Positions 24,935-33,748 of a DNA stretch of 64,000 nt are shown piece after piece (the first letter of the stretch is position 1; each line of letters opens with the position of its first letter). The notes below the pieces were generated by a model. It saw only the letters and a program-made list of their open reading frames with translations. It was not told where the DNA came from and searched no databases. Origin of the DNA: AV40 sp038230255 (GTDB taxonomy: Bacteria > Verrucomicrobiota > Verrucomicrobiia > Chthoniobacterales > UBA10450); contig JBBRNP010000003.1 of assembly GCA_038230255.1 (NCBI GenBank), positions 62,001 to 126,000 on the forward strand. Reading direction: 5' to 3'. The position numbers were made by a program, and so were the translations under genes.

Positions 24935-25513
24935 ATGAATGACTCCTTCAATTACGTCGCCGTTCTGGTTTCGATCGTCGTCGGTCTCGGCGTCACGCGC
25001 GTCTTGAGCCAAATCAGTGAAGTGATCCAGGCCGGGAGTCGCCAGCAAACTTACTGGATCCACACTGTGTGGCTCATCAACGCCTTCAGCATGCTGATGC
25101 TTACGTGGTGGGTGTTTTATCGATGGCACAACGCGCCCCAGTGGACCTTTTTTCTCTTTGTCTGGGTTACCTTGGCGCCGACTCTCTTGTATCTTGGCTC
25201 TTCAGTGATCGCTCCGGGTGAGCTGGCGGAAACCGGATCCCTCAGTTGGCGTGACTACTTTTATTCCAACCGGCGCGGCTTCTTTTTCATCATCGCGCCG
25301 ATTTGGCCCCTGGACATCATCGACACCTTGCTCAAGGGCAAACAACACTTCATCGATCAGGGCCCGTTTTATTTGCCGATCATTACGCTCTGGACGATCG
25401 GCTGCGTGGCCGCCGGAATTTCGAAAAACGAGCGATTCCATGCCGTGTGGGTGATCCTGTTTCCGGTCTCGCAAATCTCTTACACCACGATCCAGCTCCT
25501 CAAGCTCGGCTGA
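24935..25513 (+). CDS. Membrane protein of unknown function
   Basis: 192-aa protein with about five to six hydrophobic helices: YVAVLVSIVVGLGVTRVL, VWLINAFSMLMLTWWVFY, WTFFLFVWVTLAPTLLYL and later FFFIIAPIWPLDIIDTLL and WVILFPVSQISYTTIQLL. The opening NDSFNYVAVLVSIVVGLGVT resembles small inner-membrane proteins of many Gram-negative bacteria without assigned function. Between peptidase and phosphatase genes on the same strand. Confidence 0.75.
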   Translation: MNDSFNYVAVLVSIVVGLGVTRVLSQISEVIQAGSRQQTYWIHTVWLINAFSMLMLTWWVFYRWHNAPQWTFFLFVWVTLAPTLLYLGSSVIAPGELAETGSLSWRDYFYSNRRGFFFIIAPIWPLDIIDTLLKGKQHFIDQGPFYLPIITLWTIGCVAAGISKNERFHAVWVILFPVSQISYTTIQLLKLG

Positions 25514-25548
25514 ATTGAGCATTGAGCACCGGATGATAGTGTCGCTCT

Positions 25549-26028
25549 ATGACGAAGCGTTTTTTCCTTTGTTACCTTTTCTTGAGCGTGCTCGTCGCCA
25601 CAGCAGCGGCGCAATCGACAATTTTCATCGTCCGCCACGCCGAGAAAGCCGATTCATCGGAAAATCCGGATTTGTCCGAAGCCGGCCGCGCCGGAGCAGA
25701 AGCGTTGGCCAAAATGTTGAAGGACAAAAATATTACCGCCGTTTACGCAACCGAGTTCAAGCGCACCCAACAGACGGCCGCGCCATTGGCGAAAGCCCTC
25801 GGCGTAACGGTGACGACTCTGCCGGCAAAGGACAAAGGCGCGCTGATTGCAAAATTGCGGGCTTCGACCGGTAACGCGCTGGTCGTTGGCCATGGAAACA
25901 CAATTCCCGACCTGATTAAGGAGCTTGGTATATCAGAACCGGTCAGCATCGGCGATAACGACTATGATAATTTATTCGAGATCGTTCTCGAACAAAAACC
26001 GAAGCTAAGCCGTCTGCACTATCACTAG
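25549..26028 (+). CDS. Histidine phosphatase (SixA-like), exported
   Basis: Phosphoglycerate-mutase-like phosphatase (159 aa). An N-terminal signal sequence (FFLCYLFLSVLVATAAAQ) suggests export. The catalytic motif IVRHAEKAD contains the phosphorylated His; YATEFKRTQQTAAPLA and LVVGHGNTIPDLIKEL provide the second Arg and His. Substrate unknown. The stop is two bases before the epimerase start. Confidence 0.9.
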   Translation: MTKRFFLCYLFLSVLVATAAAQSTIFIVRHAEKADSSENPDLSEAGRAGAEALAKMLKDKNITAVYATEFKRTQQTAAPLAKALGVTVTTLPAKDKGALIAKLRASTGNALVVGHGNTIPDLIKELGISEPVSIGDNDYDNLFEIVLEQKPKLSRLHYH

Positions 26029-26030
26029 TT

Positions 26031-27020
26031 GTGAGTTCCGCTGTTCTCGTCATTGACGCACACGAAGAGACATGGGCATTCGATAAACCGTTTCGCATTT
26101 CGCGGGGCATTAACACGGAAGCACGTGTCGTCGTTGTGACCGTAAGCGACGGGAATCATGAGGGTCGCGGCGAAGCGGTGCCGATTTCCCGCTACAAACA
26201 AAGCGTCGCGTCTGTCCTGGCCCAGATCGAATCGATCAAGAGCGAGAAAAATTTGGATCGACGTCGAATCCAGGAACTATTGCCGGCCGGCGCCGCGCGC
26301 AATGCATTGGACTGCGCGTTGTGGGACATGGAAGCAAAAATTTCCGGAAAACGCATGTGGGAACTTGCGAACATCCCGATGGTTGCCGAGGTAGAGACGT
26401 CGTTCACGATTAGTCTCGATACGCCGGCGGCGATGGCGACAGCGGCCCAAGCAAATGCCAATGGGCCGATCCTAAAACTTAAACTTAGTGGCGACGATAT
26501 CGATCTTGCGCGCGTTAAAGCTGTGCGGGAAGCAGCGCCCGCGGCGCGTCTGCTCATTGACGCAAACGAGTCATGGTCGCCGGCGCACTATCGCAACGTT
26601 GCACCGGCGTTGGAGGGGTTCGGCGTCGAGCTGATCGAGCAACCGTTTCCCGCCGACGTCGATGAAGTTCTCGAAACTCTCGATCATCCCATTCCAGTTT
26701 GTGCCGATGAAAGTTGCCATACCAGCGCCGATCTTCCGCGCCTGATGAAGCGCTACGAAATGATTAACGTAAAGCTCGATAAGACCGGTGGTCTGACGGA
26801 AGCGCTGCTCTTGAGCGAGCGGGCACGAGAAAGCGGCTTCAAATTGTTGATTGGCTGCATGGTTTGCACTTCGTTAGGGATCGCTCCTGCCCGCCTTATT
26901 GCCAGCATCGCGGATTACGTCGATCTCGATGGACCATTCCTTTTGGCCCGCGATCGTGATCACGGACTTTCTTACCAGAACGGAAAGATCGACATCCCGT
27001 CTCGAGAACTCTGGGGCTAA
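26031..27020 (+). CDS. Dipeptide epimerase of the enolase superfamily
   Basis: Probable L-Ala-D/L-Glu-type dipeptide epimerase (329 aa). Features: catalytic Lys in PILKLKLSG, metal ligands in LLIDANESW, ELIEQPFP and VCADESCH, and second Lys in MINVKLDKTGGL. These match the muconate-lactonizing/AE-epimerase group. The start is GTG at 26031. It could act in murein peptide recycling together with the upstream peptidase and phosphatase cluster; the substrate cannot be read from sequence alone. Confidence 0.9.
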   Translation: MSSAVLVIDAHEETWAFDKPFRISRGINTEARVVVVTVSDGNHEGRGEAVPISRYKQSVASVLAQIESIKSEKNLDRRRIQELLPAGAARNALDCALWDMEAKISGKRMWELANIPMVAEVETSFTISLDTPAAMATAAQANANGPILKLKLSGDDIDLARVKAVREAAPAARLLIDANESWSPAHYRNVAPALEGFGVELIEQPFPADVDEVLETLDHPIPVCADESCHTSADLPRLMKRYEMINVKLDKTGGLTEALLLSERARESGFKLLIGCMVCTSLGIAPARLIASIADYVDLDGPFLLARDRDHGLSYQNGKIDIPSRELWG

Positions 27021-27034
27021 CGATCTCAAAAGAC

Positions 27035-27580
27035 TCAACTTACCTTGGCCATTTCAAGAAGCGCGTTCACCGTTCTCCAGTTCCTGGTCGTCGCGACGAG
27101 TGAAAATTTTTTCTCAATCGTCGTATTCGTGAGTTTGCTGCGCCCATAGCCGTCGGGGCAATAGAGATAGACTTCGCGGTTCAAAACCCGGAACCGCTCG
27201 CGACTTGTGGCCAAAGGTTCCAGCGTCTTAACCGCCGCTGCTGCCGGCGCATCGGACAAAAATGTGACGTGCAATTTGGAATGATCGATCCCCTTTTCTT
27301 TCACCAACGGATTGTCCCTGACAGTTTGCTCGATCTCTTTCGAAGTCTTCAGGATGACGGGGACGGCAAAACCGAAGTCGCGTTGAATCTTGGCTTCGAT
27401 CTTTTTGGATAACTCGGCTCCCGACTTTTGTTTTGAATTGAAAACAACGTTGCCGCTTTGGACATAAGTTCTGACCTCGCTAAGCCCCAAGCTTTCTAAC
27501 GAAGCGCGCAGCCGTTCCATCTTGACGACTTTGCCACGCCCAACATTGATCCCCCGTAACATCGCAACATAGATCGGCAT
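27035..27580 (-). CDS. DUF1697 family protein
   Basis: 181-aa protein with the DUF1697 start MPIYVAMLRGINVGRGKVVKMERLRASLE (the typical LRGINVGG-like motif), then VRTYVQSGNVVFNSK and a C-terminal TTIEKKFSLVATTRNWRTVNALLEM. The family has two ferredoxin-like domains and no established function. Lies in a minus-strand run upstream of none of its apparent partners. Confidence 0.92.
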   Translation of the reverse strand: MPIYVAMLRGINVGRGKVVKMERLRASLESLGLSEVRTYVQSGNVVFNSKQKSGAELSKKIEAKIQRDFGFAVPVILKTSKEIEQTVRDNPLVKEKGIDHSKLHVTFLSDAPAAAAVKTLEPLATSRERFRVLNREVYLYCPDGYGRSKLTNTTIEKKFSLVATTRNWRTVNALLEMAKVS

Positions 27581-27605
27581 CTTCGCGCTCCCCGCTCGTC
27601 ACTTG

Positions 27606-28721
27606 TCACTTTTTCTCAAATGCTTCCTTGTTCACCACGTACGGCATCTTGGTCGGATCGCCGCCGTAGTTTCCTTCCAGCACGTCGATCAATCCTTGAA
27701 CTGTGCGACCAGCCATTCCTTTGTCGGGGTCGACTGAAAGTCGCGTGATCTGCGCGCCACTGGCGAAGTGATGAAACACTCTGCAACGGTCGGCGATTTC
27801 CGGATCGAGTAGCGGCGAATCAGGCGATAACGGCTCTTTTTCAAAGACGTCGAGCGCTGCGCCAGCGATGACTTTTTCTTTCAACGCTTTGGCGAGCGCT
27901 TTTTCGTCTACGACCGGCCCGCGCGAGCTGTTCACCAGATACCCCGCCGGCTTCATCAGCTTGAGCGTCTTCTCGTTGATCAGGTGGTAGGTCGGCTTAT
28001 CGGTTTCGCCTTCGCGCAACAGAGGCACGTGGATGCTCACGTAGTCGGCGCCGCGGAGCGCCTCCTCGAACTCCACGTACTTAATAGAAGTCTTTTCCTG
28101 CTGGATCCCTTTCGCGTGACGGAGGTCCATCAACTCCTGAATCGAAGCGATGTACTTGTCGTTGTGATACGCCGGGTCGTAGCAAAGCACGTTCATGTCG
28201 AACCCCGAACATTTTTTGATCATGGCCAAGCCGATGCGTCCGGTGCCGATGATCGCGATGGTCTTGCCCGTCACTTCGTCGCCAAGAAATGGCAGGAACG
28301 GGTGCCACGACGGCCACTTCTGCTCCCGCACCAGGCGCTCACTCTGCCACATCTTGCGCGCCAGCATCGCGAGCATAAAAAAAGCGAACTCGGCGGTCGC
28401 TTCCGTGAGCACGTCGGCGGTGTTCGTGAACGGAATTTTGTATTTGTTCGCGTCGGCGCGGTTGATGTTGTCGAAGCCAACCGCAATCTGGGCCACAACT
28501 TTTAACGTGTCCTTCCCCGATTCGAAAACTTCAGCGTCGATCAGATCGCGAAGAGTGGTGATCAACGCATCGATGCCGCTCTTCACTTTCTCAATAATCA
28601 ACCTTTTCGGCGGCGCCTCGGGTCCCTGGAAAACTTCGAGCTCGTAGCCGCGCTCGCGTAAACGGTTCTCAGCCGGGTCGCCGATCCGCGATGTGGCAAA
28701 GATTCGTTTCTTGCGGGTCAT
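27606..28721 (-). CDS. D-isomer-specific 2-hydroxyacid dehydrogenase
   Basis: NAD(P)-dependent dehydrogenase of 371 aa, related to glyoxylate/hydroxypyruvate reductase and phosphoglycerate dehydrogenase. The nucleotide fold has IAIIGTGRIGLAMIKK. Catalytic residues appear in VNSSRGPVVDEKALAKAL (Arg), AALDVFEKEPL (Glu) and RVFHHFASGA (His). The segment EEALRGADYVSIHVPLL is also family typical. An extra stretch of about 20 residues lies between the Rossmann motif and this one. Substrate unknown. Confidence 0.9.
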   Translation of the reverse strand: MTRKKRIFATSRIGDPAENRLRERGYELEVFQGPEAPPKRLIIEKVKSGIDALITTLRDLIDAEVFESGKDTLKVVAQIAVGFDNINRADANKYKIPFTNTADVLTEATAEFAFFMLAMLARKMWQSERLVREQKWPSWHPFLPFLGDEVTGKTIAIIGTGRIGLAMIKKCSGFDMNVLCYDPAYHNDKYIASIQELMDLRHAKGIQQEKTSIKYVEFEEALRGADYVSIHVPLLREGETDKPTYHLINEKTLKLMKPAGYLVNSSRGPVVDEKALAKALKEKVIAGAALDVFEKEPLSPDSPLLDPEIADRCRVFHHFASGAQITRLSVDPDKGMAGRTVQGLIDVLEGNYGGDPTKMPYVVNKEAFEKK

Positions 28722-28766
28722 CGGAGACGAAACTAGACAAGATTCACAAAATTAACAGGATGGCTC

Positions 28767-29690
28767 CTAAAGAGTCACGGTTCCACGCAATACCTCGACC
28801 GCGTACCCACCGACCCGCACGTTGCTAACCTGCTCTCCTTCCCGCACCGCACGAACAAAGATCTCGCTCGGACGATTCATTTCGACGCCTTGACGAATCA
28901 GCACAGGTTCGTCGCTTCGTGCAACACCGTGTTTCGCCATCCAGCTGGCAGCGCAGCCGGCCGCTGACCCAGTGGCGGGATCTTCGCCGCCGTAGAAAAA
29001 CATTCTCGCGCGCGCGTCGAGTCGATCTCCGCTGCGCTCAGTCGACAGAAAATAAATGAACTTGGCGCCGGTGCCCTGGAGCAACTCCTCCGCCGAAAAG
29101 CCGCCTTTGAGTTTTTCGAGTATTTTCAAATTCCGCAAAGGTACAACAGCGAATGGCAAACCTGTCGATACCACCTGACTCGGCCAGTCCGGAGCAATTT
29201 CATCGACGCCGAGTCCTACCGTGCGAGCAACATCTTCTCGCGCCAGGATGCGACCGAACTCCGGATCGCGTTGCCGCATTTCGCCAAAAGCGCTGCCATT
29301 CACGCGATCGGTCGCGTTCTTCGGATCCTGATCGATGCGGACCGGAATTTTTCCGACCTTGAGATCGAGCACAATTTCATTCAACCCGGTGTGCTGATTG
29401 GCGAACTGCGACGCGTGCAGATAAAGCGCTGTGCCCAGGGTCGGGTGACCGGCAAACGGCAGCTCTTCCGCCACCGTGAATATGCGCGCTTTTTTTCCTT
29501 TATCGGCTTCGGTCGCAGCATCGCGCGGAAAAATGAAGACCGTTTCCGAAAGATTCATTTCTTTGGCCAGCGCCTGCATTTCAACGTCGCTGATTTCCCG
29601 CGCATCCGAAAATACCGCCAGCGCATTGCCTTGAAGCGGCGTCTTCGTGAACACGTCTAGCTGAACAAAATCGTAGGTCCGTGCCGGCAT
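28767..29690 (-). CDS. PhzF family isomerase
   Basis: PhzF-like protein (307 aa). The start is placed at MPARTYDFVQLDVFTKTPLQ; the open frame continues upstream into the aminotransferase but that part has no family similarity. Motifs: GNALAVFSDA, the catalytic Glu region MNLSETVFIFP, LPFAGHPTLGTA and DPATGSAAGC. The family isomerises phenazine precursors or acts as epimerase; no phenazine genes are present, so the physiological role is unknown. Confidence 0.9.
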   Translation of the reverse strand: MPARTYDFVQLDVFTKTPLQGNALAVFSDAREISDVEMQALAKEMNLSETVFIFPRDAATEADKGKKARIFTVAEELPFAGHPTLGTALYLHASQFANQHTGLNEIVLDLKVGKIPVRIDQDPKNATDRVNGSAFGEMRQRDPEFGRILAREDVARTVGLGVDEIAPDWPSQVVSTGLPFAVVPLRNLKILEKLKGGFSAEELLQGTGAKFIYFLSTERSGDRLDARARMFFYGGEDPATGSAAGCAASWMAKHGVARSDEPVLIRQGVEMNRPSEIFVRAVREGEQVSNVRVGGYAVEVLRGTVTL

Positions 29691-29694
29691 GTCC

Positions 29695-30879
29695 CTAAAG
29701 ATTCTTGCTAGCCCAAACGCCCACGCGATCGAGAGCTTTCTCGATGTTCTCGATCGAGTTCGCCACGCTGAAGCGCAAATAGCCCTCTCCGAAATCTCCG
29801 AAGGCCGTTCCAGATAGCGCGGCGACGCCAGCATCGTCGAGAAGCGCGTCGGCCAGCTTCTTCGACGGCCATCCGGTCTTCGTGATGTTGGGGAAAACGT
29901 AAAACGCGCCTTTGGGCAAGCGACACGAAAAACCTTTGATCTTGTTCAAGCCGGCCACCATCACGTCACGTCGTTTCTTGAACTCGGCGCACATCGCGTC
30001 GACTGACGCCTGCGGTCCGCGGAGCGCTTCGATGCCGGCGACTTGGGTAAAGCTGGCGGTGCAGGAGTTGGAGTTCGTCATCAAACGGGCGACGTGTTCC
30101 GCCAAATCGGCGCGCGTCACGCCGTAGCCCATCCGCCAGCCGGTCATGGCGTAAGTTTTGGAGAAACCGTCGAGCAAAATGCAGCGCTCCTTCATGCCAT
30201 CGATCGACATGATCGAGTGATGCTCACCTTCGAAAATGAGGCGGCTGTAGATCTCATCGCTCAACACCATGATGTCGCGATCGCCGATAGCGCGGGCGAT
30301 ACCGTCGATGTCGATCTTCGTCAGCACGCCGCCAGTCGGGTTTTGCGGCGAATTGAGGATGATGAGTTTGGTGCGATCGTTAATCAGTCCTTCGAGTTCG
30401 CCGACGTCGAGCCGGAAATCCATCTCCTCGCGCAAGCGAATCGGCACGGCTTTCGCACCGACGTAATTGATCATCGATTCGTAAATCGGGAACCCGGGAT
30501 TGGGATAGATGACCTCATCCCCTTCTTCGACGAGCGCAAGGATAGTGAAGAAGATGATCGGCTTACCACCGGGGACAACGACCACTTCTTCCGGCGTAAC
30601 GTTTACGCGACGCGTCTCGCTCACATACTGCGCAATGGCTTCCCGCAGTTGCGGCAAACCTGCCGAAGGCCCGTAATGGGTGAAACCCTTGTGCAGCGCG
30701 TCGGTCGCCGCGCCGATAATGTTGCCCGGGGTATCGAAATCGGGCTCGCCGATCTCAAGATGAACGATGTCGCGCCCAGTTGCCTCCAACGCCCGCGCTT
30801 TCACCAGAACTTCGAACGCGGTCTCAGTCCCAAGACGCGACATGCGCTTGGCGAGGTGGAGTTCACGGGCCTTCGTCAT
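29695..30879 (-). CDS. Class I/II aminotransferase (aspartate aminotransferase-like)
   Basis: PLP enzyme of about 394 aa. Start set at MTKARELHLAKRMSRLG; an in-frame TTG start lies 36 bases upstream. Features: HLEIGEPDFDTP, VPGGKPIIFFTILAL, LNSPQNPTGGVL, the PLP lysine region LLDGFSKTYAMTGWRMGYG, and C-terminal LRFSVANSIENIEKAL. Fits fold-type I aspartate or aromatic aminotransferases. The PhzF gene follows after four bases, so the two are probably co-transcribed. Confidence 0.92.
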   Translation of the reverse strand: MTKARELHLAKRMSRLGTETAFEVLVKARALEATGRDIVHLEIGEPDFDTPGNIIGAATDALHKGFTHYGPSAGLPQLREAIAQYVSETRRVNVTPEEVVVVPGGKPIIFFTILALVEEGDEVIYPNPGFPIYESMINYVGAKAVPIRLREEMDFRLDVGELEGLINDRTKLIILNSPQNPTGGVLTKIDIDGIARAIGDRDIMVLSDEIYSRLIFEGEHHSIMSIDGMKERCILLDGFSKTYAMTGWRMGYGVTRADLAEHVARLMTNSNSCTASFTQVAGIEALRGPQASVDAMCAEFKKRRDVMVAGLNKIKGFSCRLPKGAFYVFPNITKTGWPSKKLADALLDDAGVAALSGTAFGDFGEGYLRFSVANSIENIEKALDRVGVWASKNL

Positions 30880-30924
30880 GAAGGCGAAATCAAGCTTTAC
30901 TGCGCGGCCGCGCAACTTGTCTTT

Positions 30925-31845
30925 TTATGAGGCGAAATGCCGCGCCGTCGGCGCTGCCTCCTGCGTTCCCGAGCGCAGCGCCGCTTCTTTGGAATGAATG
31001 GCTTCTGCTGGAACGCGGCGTAGGCCGCTCGTCAATCCGAGCTTCGACAAAGTCCAGATCAACCATTTGGTCGGGTCCCATTGCCACGGCTTCACGCCGT
31101 TACGGTAGTCGTGCTGAAATTCGTGATGATAATTGTGATAGCCCTCGCCGAAAGTGAACAGCGCCAACAAAAGAGAATCGCGCGCGCTGCATCGTGTCGA
31201 ATACGGCTGACGGCCGATTGTGTGGCAGGCGGAGTTAATCAGGAAGGTACAATGTTGAAGCACGACGATCTTGGCCACGCCGCCGATGAGGAAGCCTCCG
31301 AGAGCGCCGACCCATCCGTTCCACAACGCGCCGATTAACGCGGGCAAAGCAAAACCCATCAGCACCGCCAGCGAGTGAACATGTCGATGTTGCCACATCA
31401 CCAGCGGATCTTTTTTCAGGTCGGCCACGTTATCGAAGGGCGGTTGCGGCCAGAGCTTGAACAACAGCCAGCCAATGTGCGCGTGGAAAAAGCCTTTAGT
31501 GATGTCGTACGGGTCTTCGTCGTGATCGACATGTTTATGGTGGCGCCGATGCTCGCTTGCCCACATCAGAACTGAATTCTCGAAAGCGGCCGCGCCAAAA
31601 ATCACCACGAAGAGGCGGATCGGCAGTTTTGCATGGAAAGTCGCGTGCGAGAAAAGCCGATGGTAGCCGAGGGTGATGCTAAAGCCGGTTACGGCCAGTA
31701 GCGCCGCGGCAACCGCGAAATAAAACCAATCAAAACCGAAGTGCCACAGGTACCACGGCACTGCGGTTAGTGTCAGAATAACGGTGCCGATCAGGAACGA
31801 GCTTGTCGTCCAATTGATCCGGTCGGTCGGGATTCGGAAAATCAC
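30925..31845 (-). CDS. Acyl-CoA (delta-9) fatty acid desaturase
   Basis: Membrane di-iron desaturase (306 aa). The three His boxes are H62-x4-H67 (YHRLFSH), H99-x2-HH (EHRRHHKH) and HNYHHEF near residue 236. Hydrophobic segments flank them as in stearoyl-CoA desaturases. It introduces a cis double bond into acyl chains and so adjusts membrane fluidity. The C-terminal 30 residues, EAIHSKEAALRSGTQEA and on, are unconserved. It lies next to infA and an RRM protein, a neighbourhood that suggests cold response (inference). Confidence 0.94.
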   Translation of the reverse strand: MIFRIPTDRINWTTSSFLIGTVILTLTAVPWYLWHFGFDWFYFAVAAALLAVTGFSITLGYHRLFSHATFHAKLPIRLFVVIFGAAAFENSVLMWASEHRRHHKHVDHDEDPYDITKGFFHAHIGWLLFKLWPQPPFDNVADLKKDPLVMWQHRHVHSLAVLMGFALPALIGALWNGWVGALGGFLIGGVAKIVVLQHCTFLINSACHTIGRQPYSTRCSARDSLLLALFTFGEGYHNYHHEFQHDYRNGVKPWQWDPTKWLIWTLSKLGLTSGLRRVPAEAIHSKEAALRSGTQEAAPTARHFAS

Positions 31846-31897
31846 GGAAAAAGGGGAGTTTATCAGGTCAATCCGAAAGCAGCCCGCCTCTCGAGCC

Positions 31898-32137
31898 CTA
31901 TTGAAGCGGACGACCGAGGACCACGTCTTCTTTCGTCCACGTGTGAACGCCGCCGCAATGCGCGCAGGTGAACTTTTGTGTTTTCACCTTGGCCGTCGGC
32001 CAGAGCTTCTCTTTGACGGTGCGTCCAGTGTCGGTCAGTTTTGACGTCGAAGGACAGCGGACGAGCAAGCTCTTGAGACCGGTGCCGATCTTTGGTTTTG
32101 GTCTGCGGGGCGGATCAAAAAGGAATCGGGTTGCCAT
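31898..32137 (-). CDS. Small protein with C-terminal zinc-ribbon-like CxxC
   Basis: 79-aa protein. C-terminal FTCAHCGGVHTWTKEDVVLG holds a CxxC with a following His, and a single Cys (RCPSTSKL) lies at about residue 28. That pattern resembles half of a zinc ribbon with two Cys pairs, of which one is degraded or uses another ligand. It sits five bases after the infA-like stop, same strand. Function not known. Confidence 0.65.
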   Translation of the reverse strand: MATRFLFDPPRRPKPKIGTGLKSLLVRCPSTSKLTDTGRTVKEKLWPTAKVKTQKFTCAHCGGVHTWTKEDVVLGRPLQ

Positions 32138-32142
32138 ATTAA

Positions 32143-32361
32143 TTAAAGTCGATAAACGATCCGCGCCTTGGCGGTATCGTAGGGAGACATCTCCATCTTT
32201 ACTCGATCTCCGATGGTTAGGCGAATAAAACGTTTGCGCATTTTTCCCGAAATATGCGCGAGAACTAGGTGATCGTTCGCCAGGGCGACCCGGAACATGG
32301 TCCCGGGCAGCACACTCATGATCGTGCCTTCGAGGGTGATTGCTTTTTCAGGTGCCATCAT
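32143..32361 (-). CDS. infA: Translation initiation factor IF-1
   Basis: OB-fold protein of about 72 aa. EKAITLEGTIMSVLPGTMFRVAL, HLVLAHISGKMRKRFIRLTIGDRV and VKMEMSPYDTAKARIVYRL are all diagnostic of IF-1. Start at MMAPEK (32361, or 32358); the frame extends upstream through HSRRSGERRAI, which is encoded by a hairpin (CGGCGCTCA / TGAGCGCCG, 32382-32400) and is unlikely to be coding. No clear ribosome site. The hairpin upstream may be a terminator-like or REP structure. Confidence 0.92.
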   Translation of the reverse strand: MMAPEKAITLEGTIMSVLPGTMFRVALANDHLVLAHISGKMRKRFIRLTIGDRVKMEMSPYDTAKARIVYRL

Positions 32362-32421
32362 GTCGATGTTGCGAATAGCGCGGCGCTCACCTGAGCGCCG
32401 GCTATGCAATCAATTCCGGAT

Positions 32422-32715
32422 CTACCGGCGATTGCCCGCAAAACGGTTCGCGCCATAAGGACGCGGACGCTCTTCGCGCGGACGTGCTTCGTTCACGTTG
32501 AGGGCGCGACCATTAAGGTCTTTGCCATTCAACGCGCTCATCGCAGCGCTCGCTTGCGTGCCGTCGTTCATCGTAATGAACGCAAAGCCGCGTGATTTAC
32601 CCGTCATCTTGTCCATCATTAGAGAGACTTCGCTGACGGTTCCGTGTTGTTCGAACAAATCTTGGAGATCGTTCTCGGTTGTCTCAAAAGAGAGATTACC
32701 TACGTACAGTTTCAT
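32422..32715 (-). CDS. RRM-domain RNA-binding protein
   Basis: Single RNA recognition motif protein (97 aa). RNP-2 is KLYVGNLSF and RNP-1 is KSRGFAFITM, with DLQDLFEQHGTVSEVSLM between. The C-terminal tail NEARPREERPRPYGANRFAGN is Arg/Gly/Pro rich like cold-inducible bacterial RRM proteins. Probably an RNA chaperone. Good conservation over the entire length. Confidence 0.93.
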   Translation of the reverse strand: MKLYVGNLSFETTENDLQDLFEQHGTVSEVSLMMDKMTGKSRGFAFITMNDGTQASAAMSALNGKDLNGRALNVNEARPREERPRPYGANRFAGNRR

Positions 32716-32918
32716 TGTGTTTTGAATATGGAAATACTACCGAGCTACAGAGCCGTTCCCGTGAATCGGGTTTCAAACCACCAATGAGCGACGCTCACCT
32801 GACGATCTTCCGTGCAGTGAAGTTAAACAGAGTGTTCCAATAAGGTCGCACTGTCGCCCAGATCCGCCCAAACACAAACGGTCATTTCTAATTCGAAAAC
32901 GAAACAGGATTTACGACG

Positions 32919-33638
32919 TTACTGAAGCCACGGACGGACTTCGATCTTGCCCGGCTTAAAATCGACTTTTTCGAACTTCGCCGTGTCGAGGTTCCAAATC
33001 GCATTCAGCTCCGCCGTCCAGTGCGGACCACCGGCCAGATTGGGTTTATTGTCCGCATACAGATACAGCCACAGCTGGCGCCCTTTGAATTCAAAGTCGC
33101 GTTCGTCCGCTTTCTCTTCCCAGTCCGAAATAAAGATATAACTGTCATATTCCTTTGGATACTTTCTGAGAAATCGTTGGTGAAAATCGCGATCGAAATA
33201 CTTGCGCGCTTCGCGGAATACCGGATGCGCGCGCTTTAACTTGTCGTTCGCGATTTCATAAACCGAAAGATCGGCGATCCCCCATTTAGCTTTTTTCCCA
33301 ACAGCGACGACGTCATTGCCACTCCACTCCACCCAAAGCTCGTCCCGCCACCCGTTGGGCAGGCCGGGTGTTTTGACTTTCGCAAGAACGGCATAGGGCT
33401 TGAGTCGCACGAGAAGATTTGCGGGATACGGCGGGCCATTTTCTTCATCACTCTTCGCGTTTCGCACCGGCGAGAGAACCGCGAAACGGCCGTCTGGTGA
33501 AGCGCTTTCTTCCAGCATTTCATAATCGGTCGGAATATCTGCCCTCTGTTCGACCTTAGCGCCGCTGGTCGGGGACGCTTCCTGCCCGCGCGCCACGAGG
33601 TTGTAAAACAAAATAACTACGACCCAGAACGCTCTCAT
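32919..33638 (-). CDS. Secreted protein of unknown function
   Basis: 239-aa protein with a signal sequence (MRAFWVVVILFYNLVARGQ). The mature part has EMLEESASPDGRFAVLSPVRN and GWRDELWVEWSGNDVVAVGKKAKW, followed by HPVFREARKYFDRDFHQRFLRKYP. Trp- and charge-rich, without a known motif. Lies alone between the RRM gene and a divergent drug-efflux gene. No function is proposed. Confidence 0.75.
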   Translation of the reverse strand: MRAFWVVVILFYNLVARGQEASPTSGAKVEQRADIPTDYEMLEESASPDGRFAVLSPVRNAKSDEENGPPYPANLLVRLKPYAVLAKVKTPGLPNGWRDELWVEWSGNDVVAVGKKAKWGIADLSVYEIANDKLKRAHPVFREARKYFDRDFHQRFLRKYPKEYDSYIFISDWEEKADERDFEFKGRQLWLYLYADNKPNLAGGPHWTAELNAIWNLDTAKFEKVDFKPGKIEVRPWLQ

Positions 33639-33748
33639 TACTCCACGACTATCCTATGACATCCTGCCTATCGACTCATTTCCCAGCTTTAAATTGAGAT
33701 AGAAATCCGATCTCCTATCTCCGAACTTCCATCTTCTAGCTTCTAGAT

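Noticed and set aside
28767..29834. N-terminal extension of the PhzF protein
   Set aside because: The extra 48 residues overlap the aminotransferase coding end and lack similarity.
30043..30930. 295-aa plus-strand frame opposite the aminotransferase
   Set aside because: It lies over an intact class I aminotransferase with all motifs and shows no family similarity.
32362..32409. Extended N-terminus of IF-1 (HSRRSGERRA)
   Set aside because: The extra codons derive from a hairpin; IF-1 starts at MMAPEK or MAPEK in comparison to the family.
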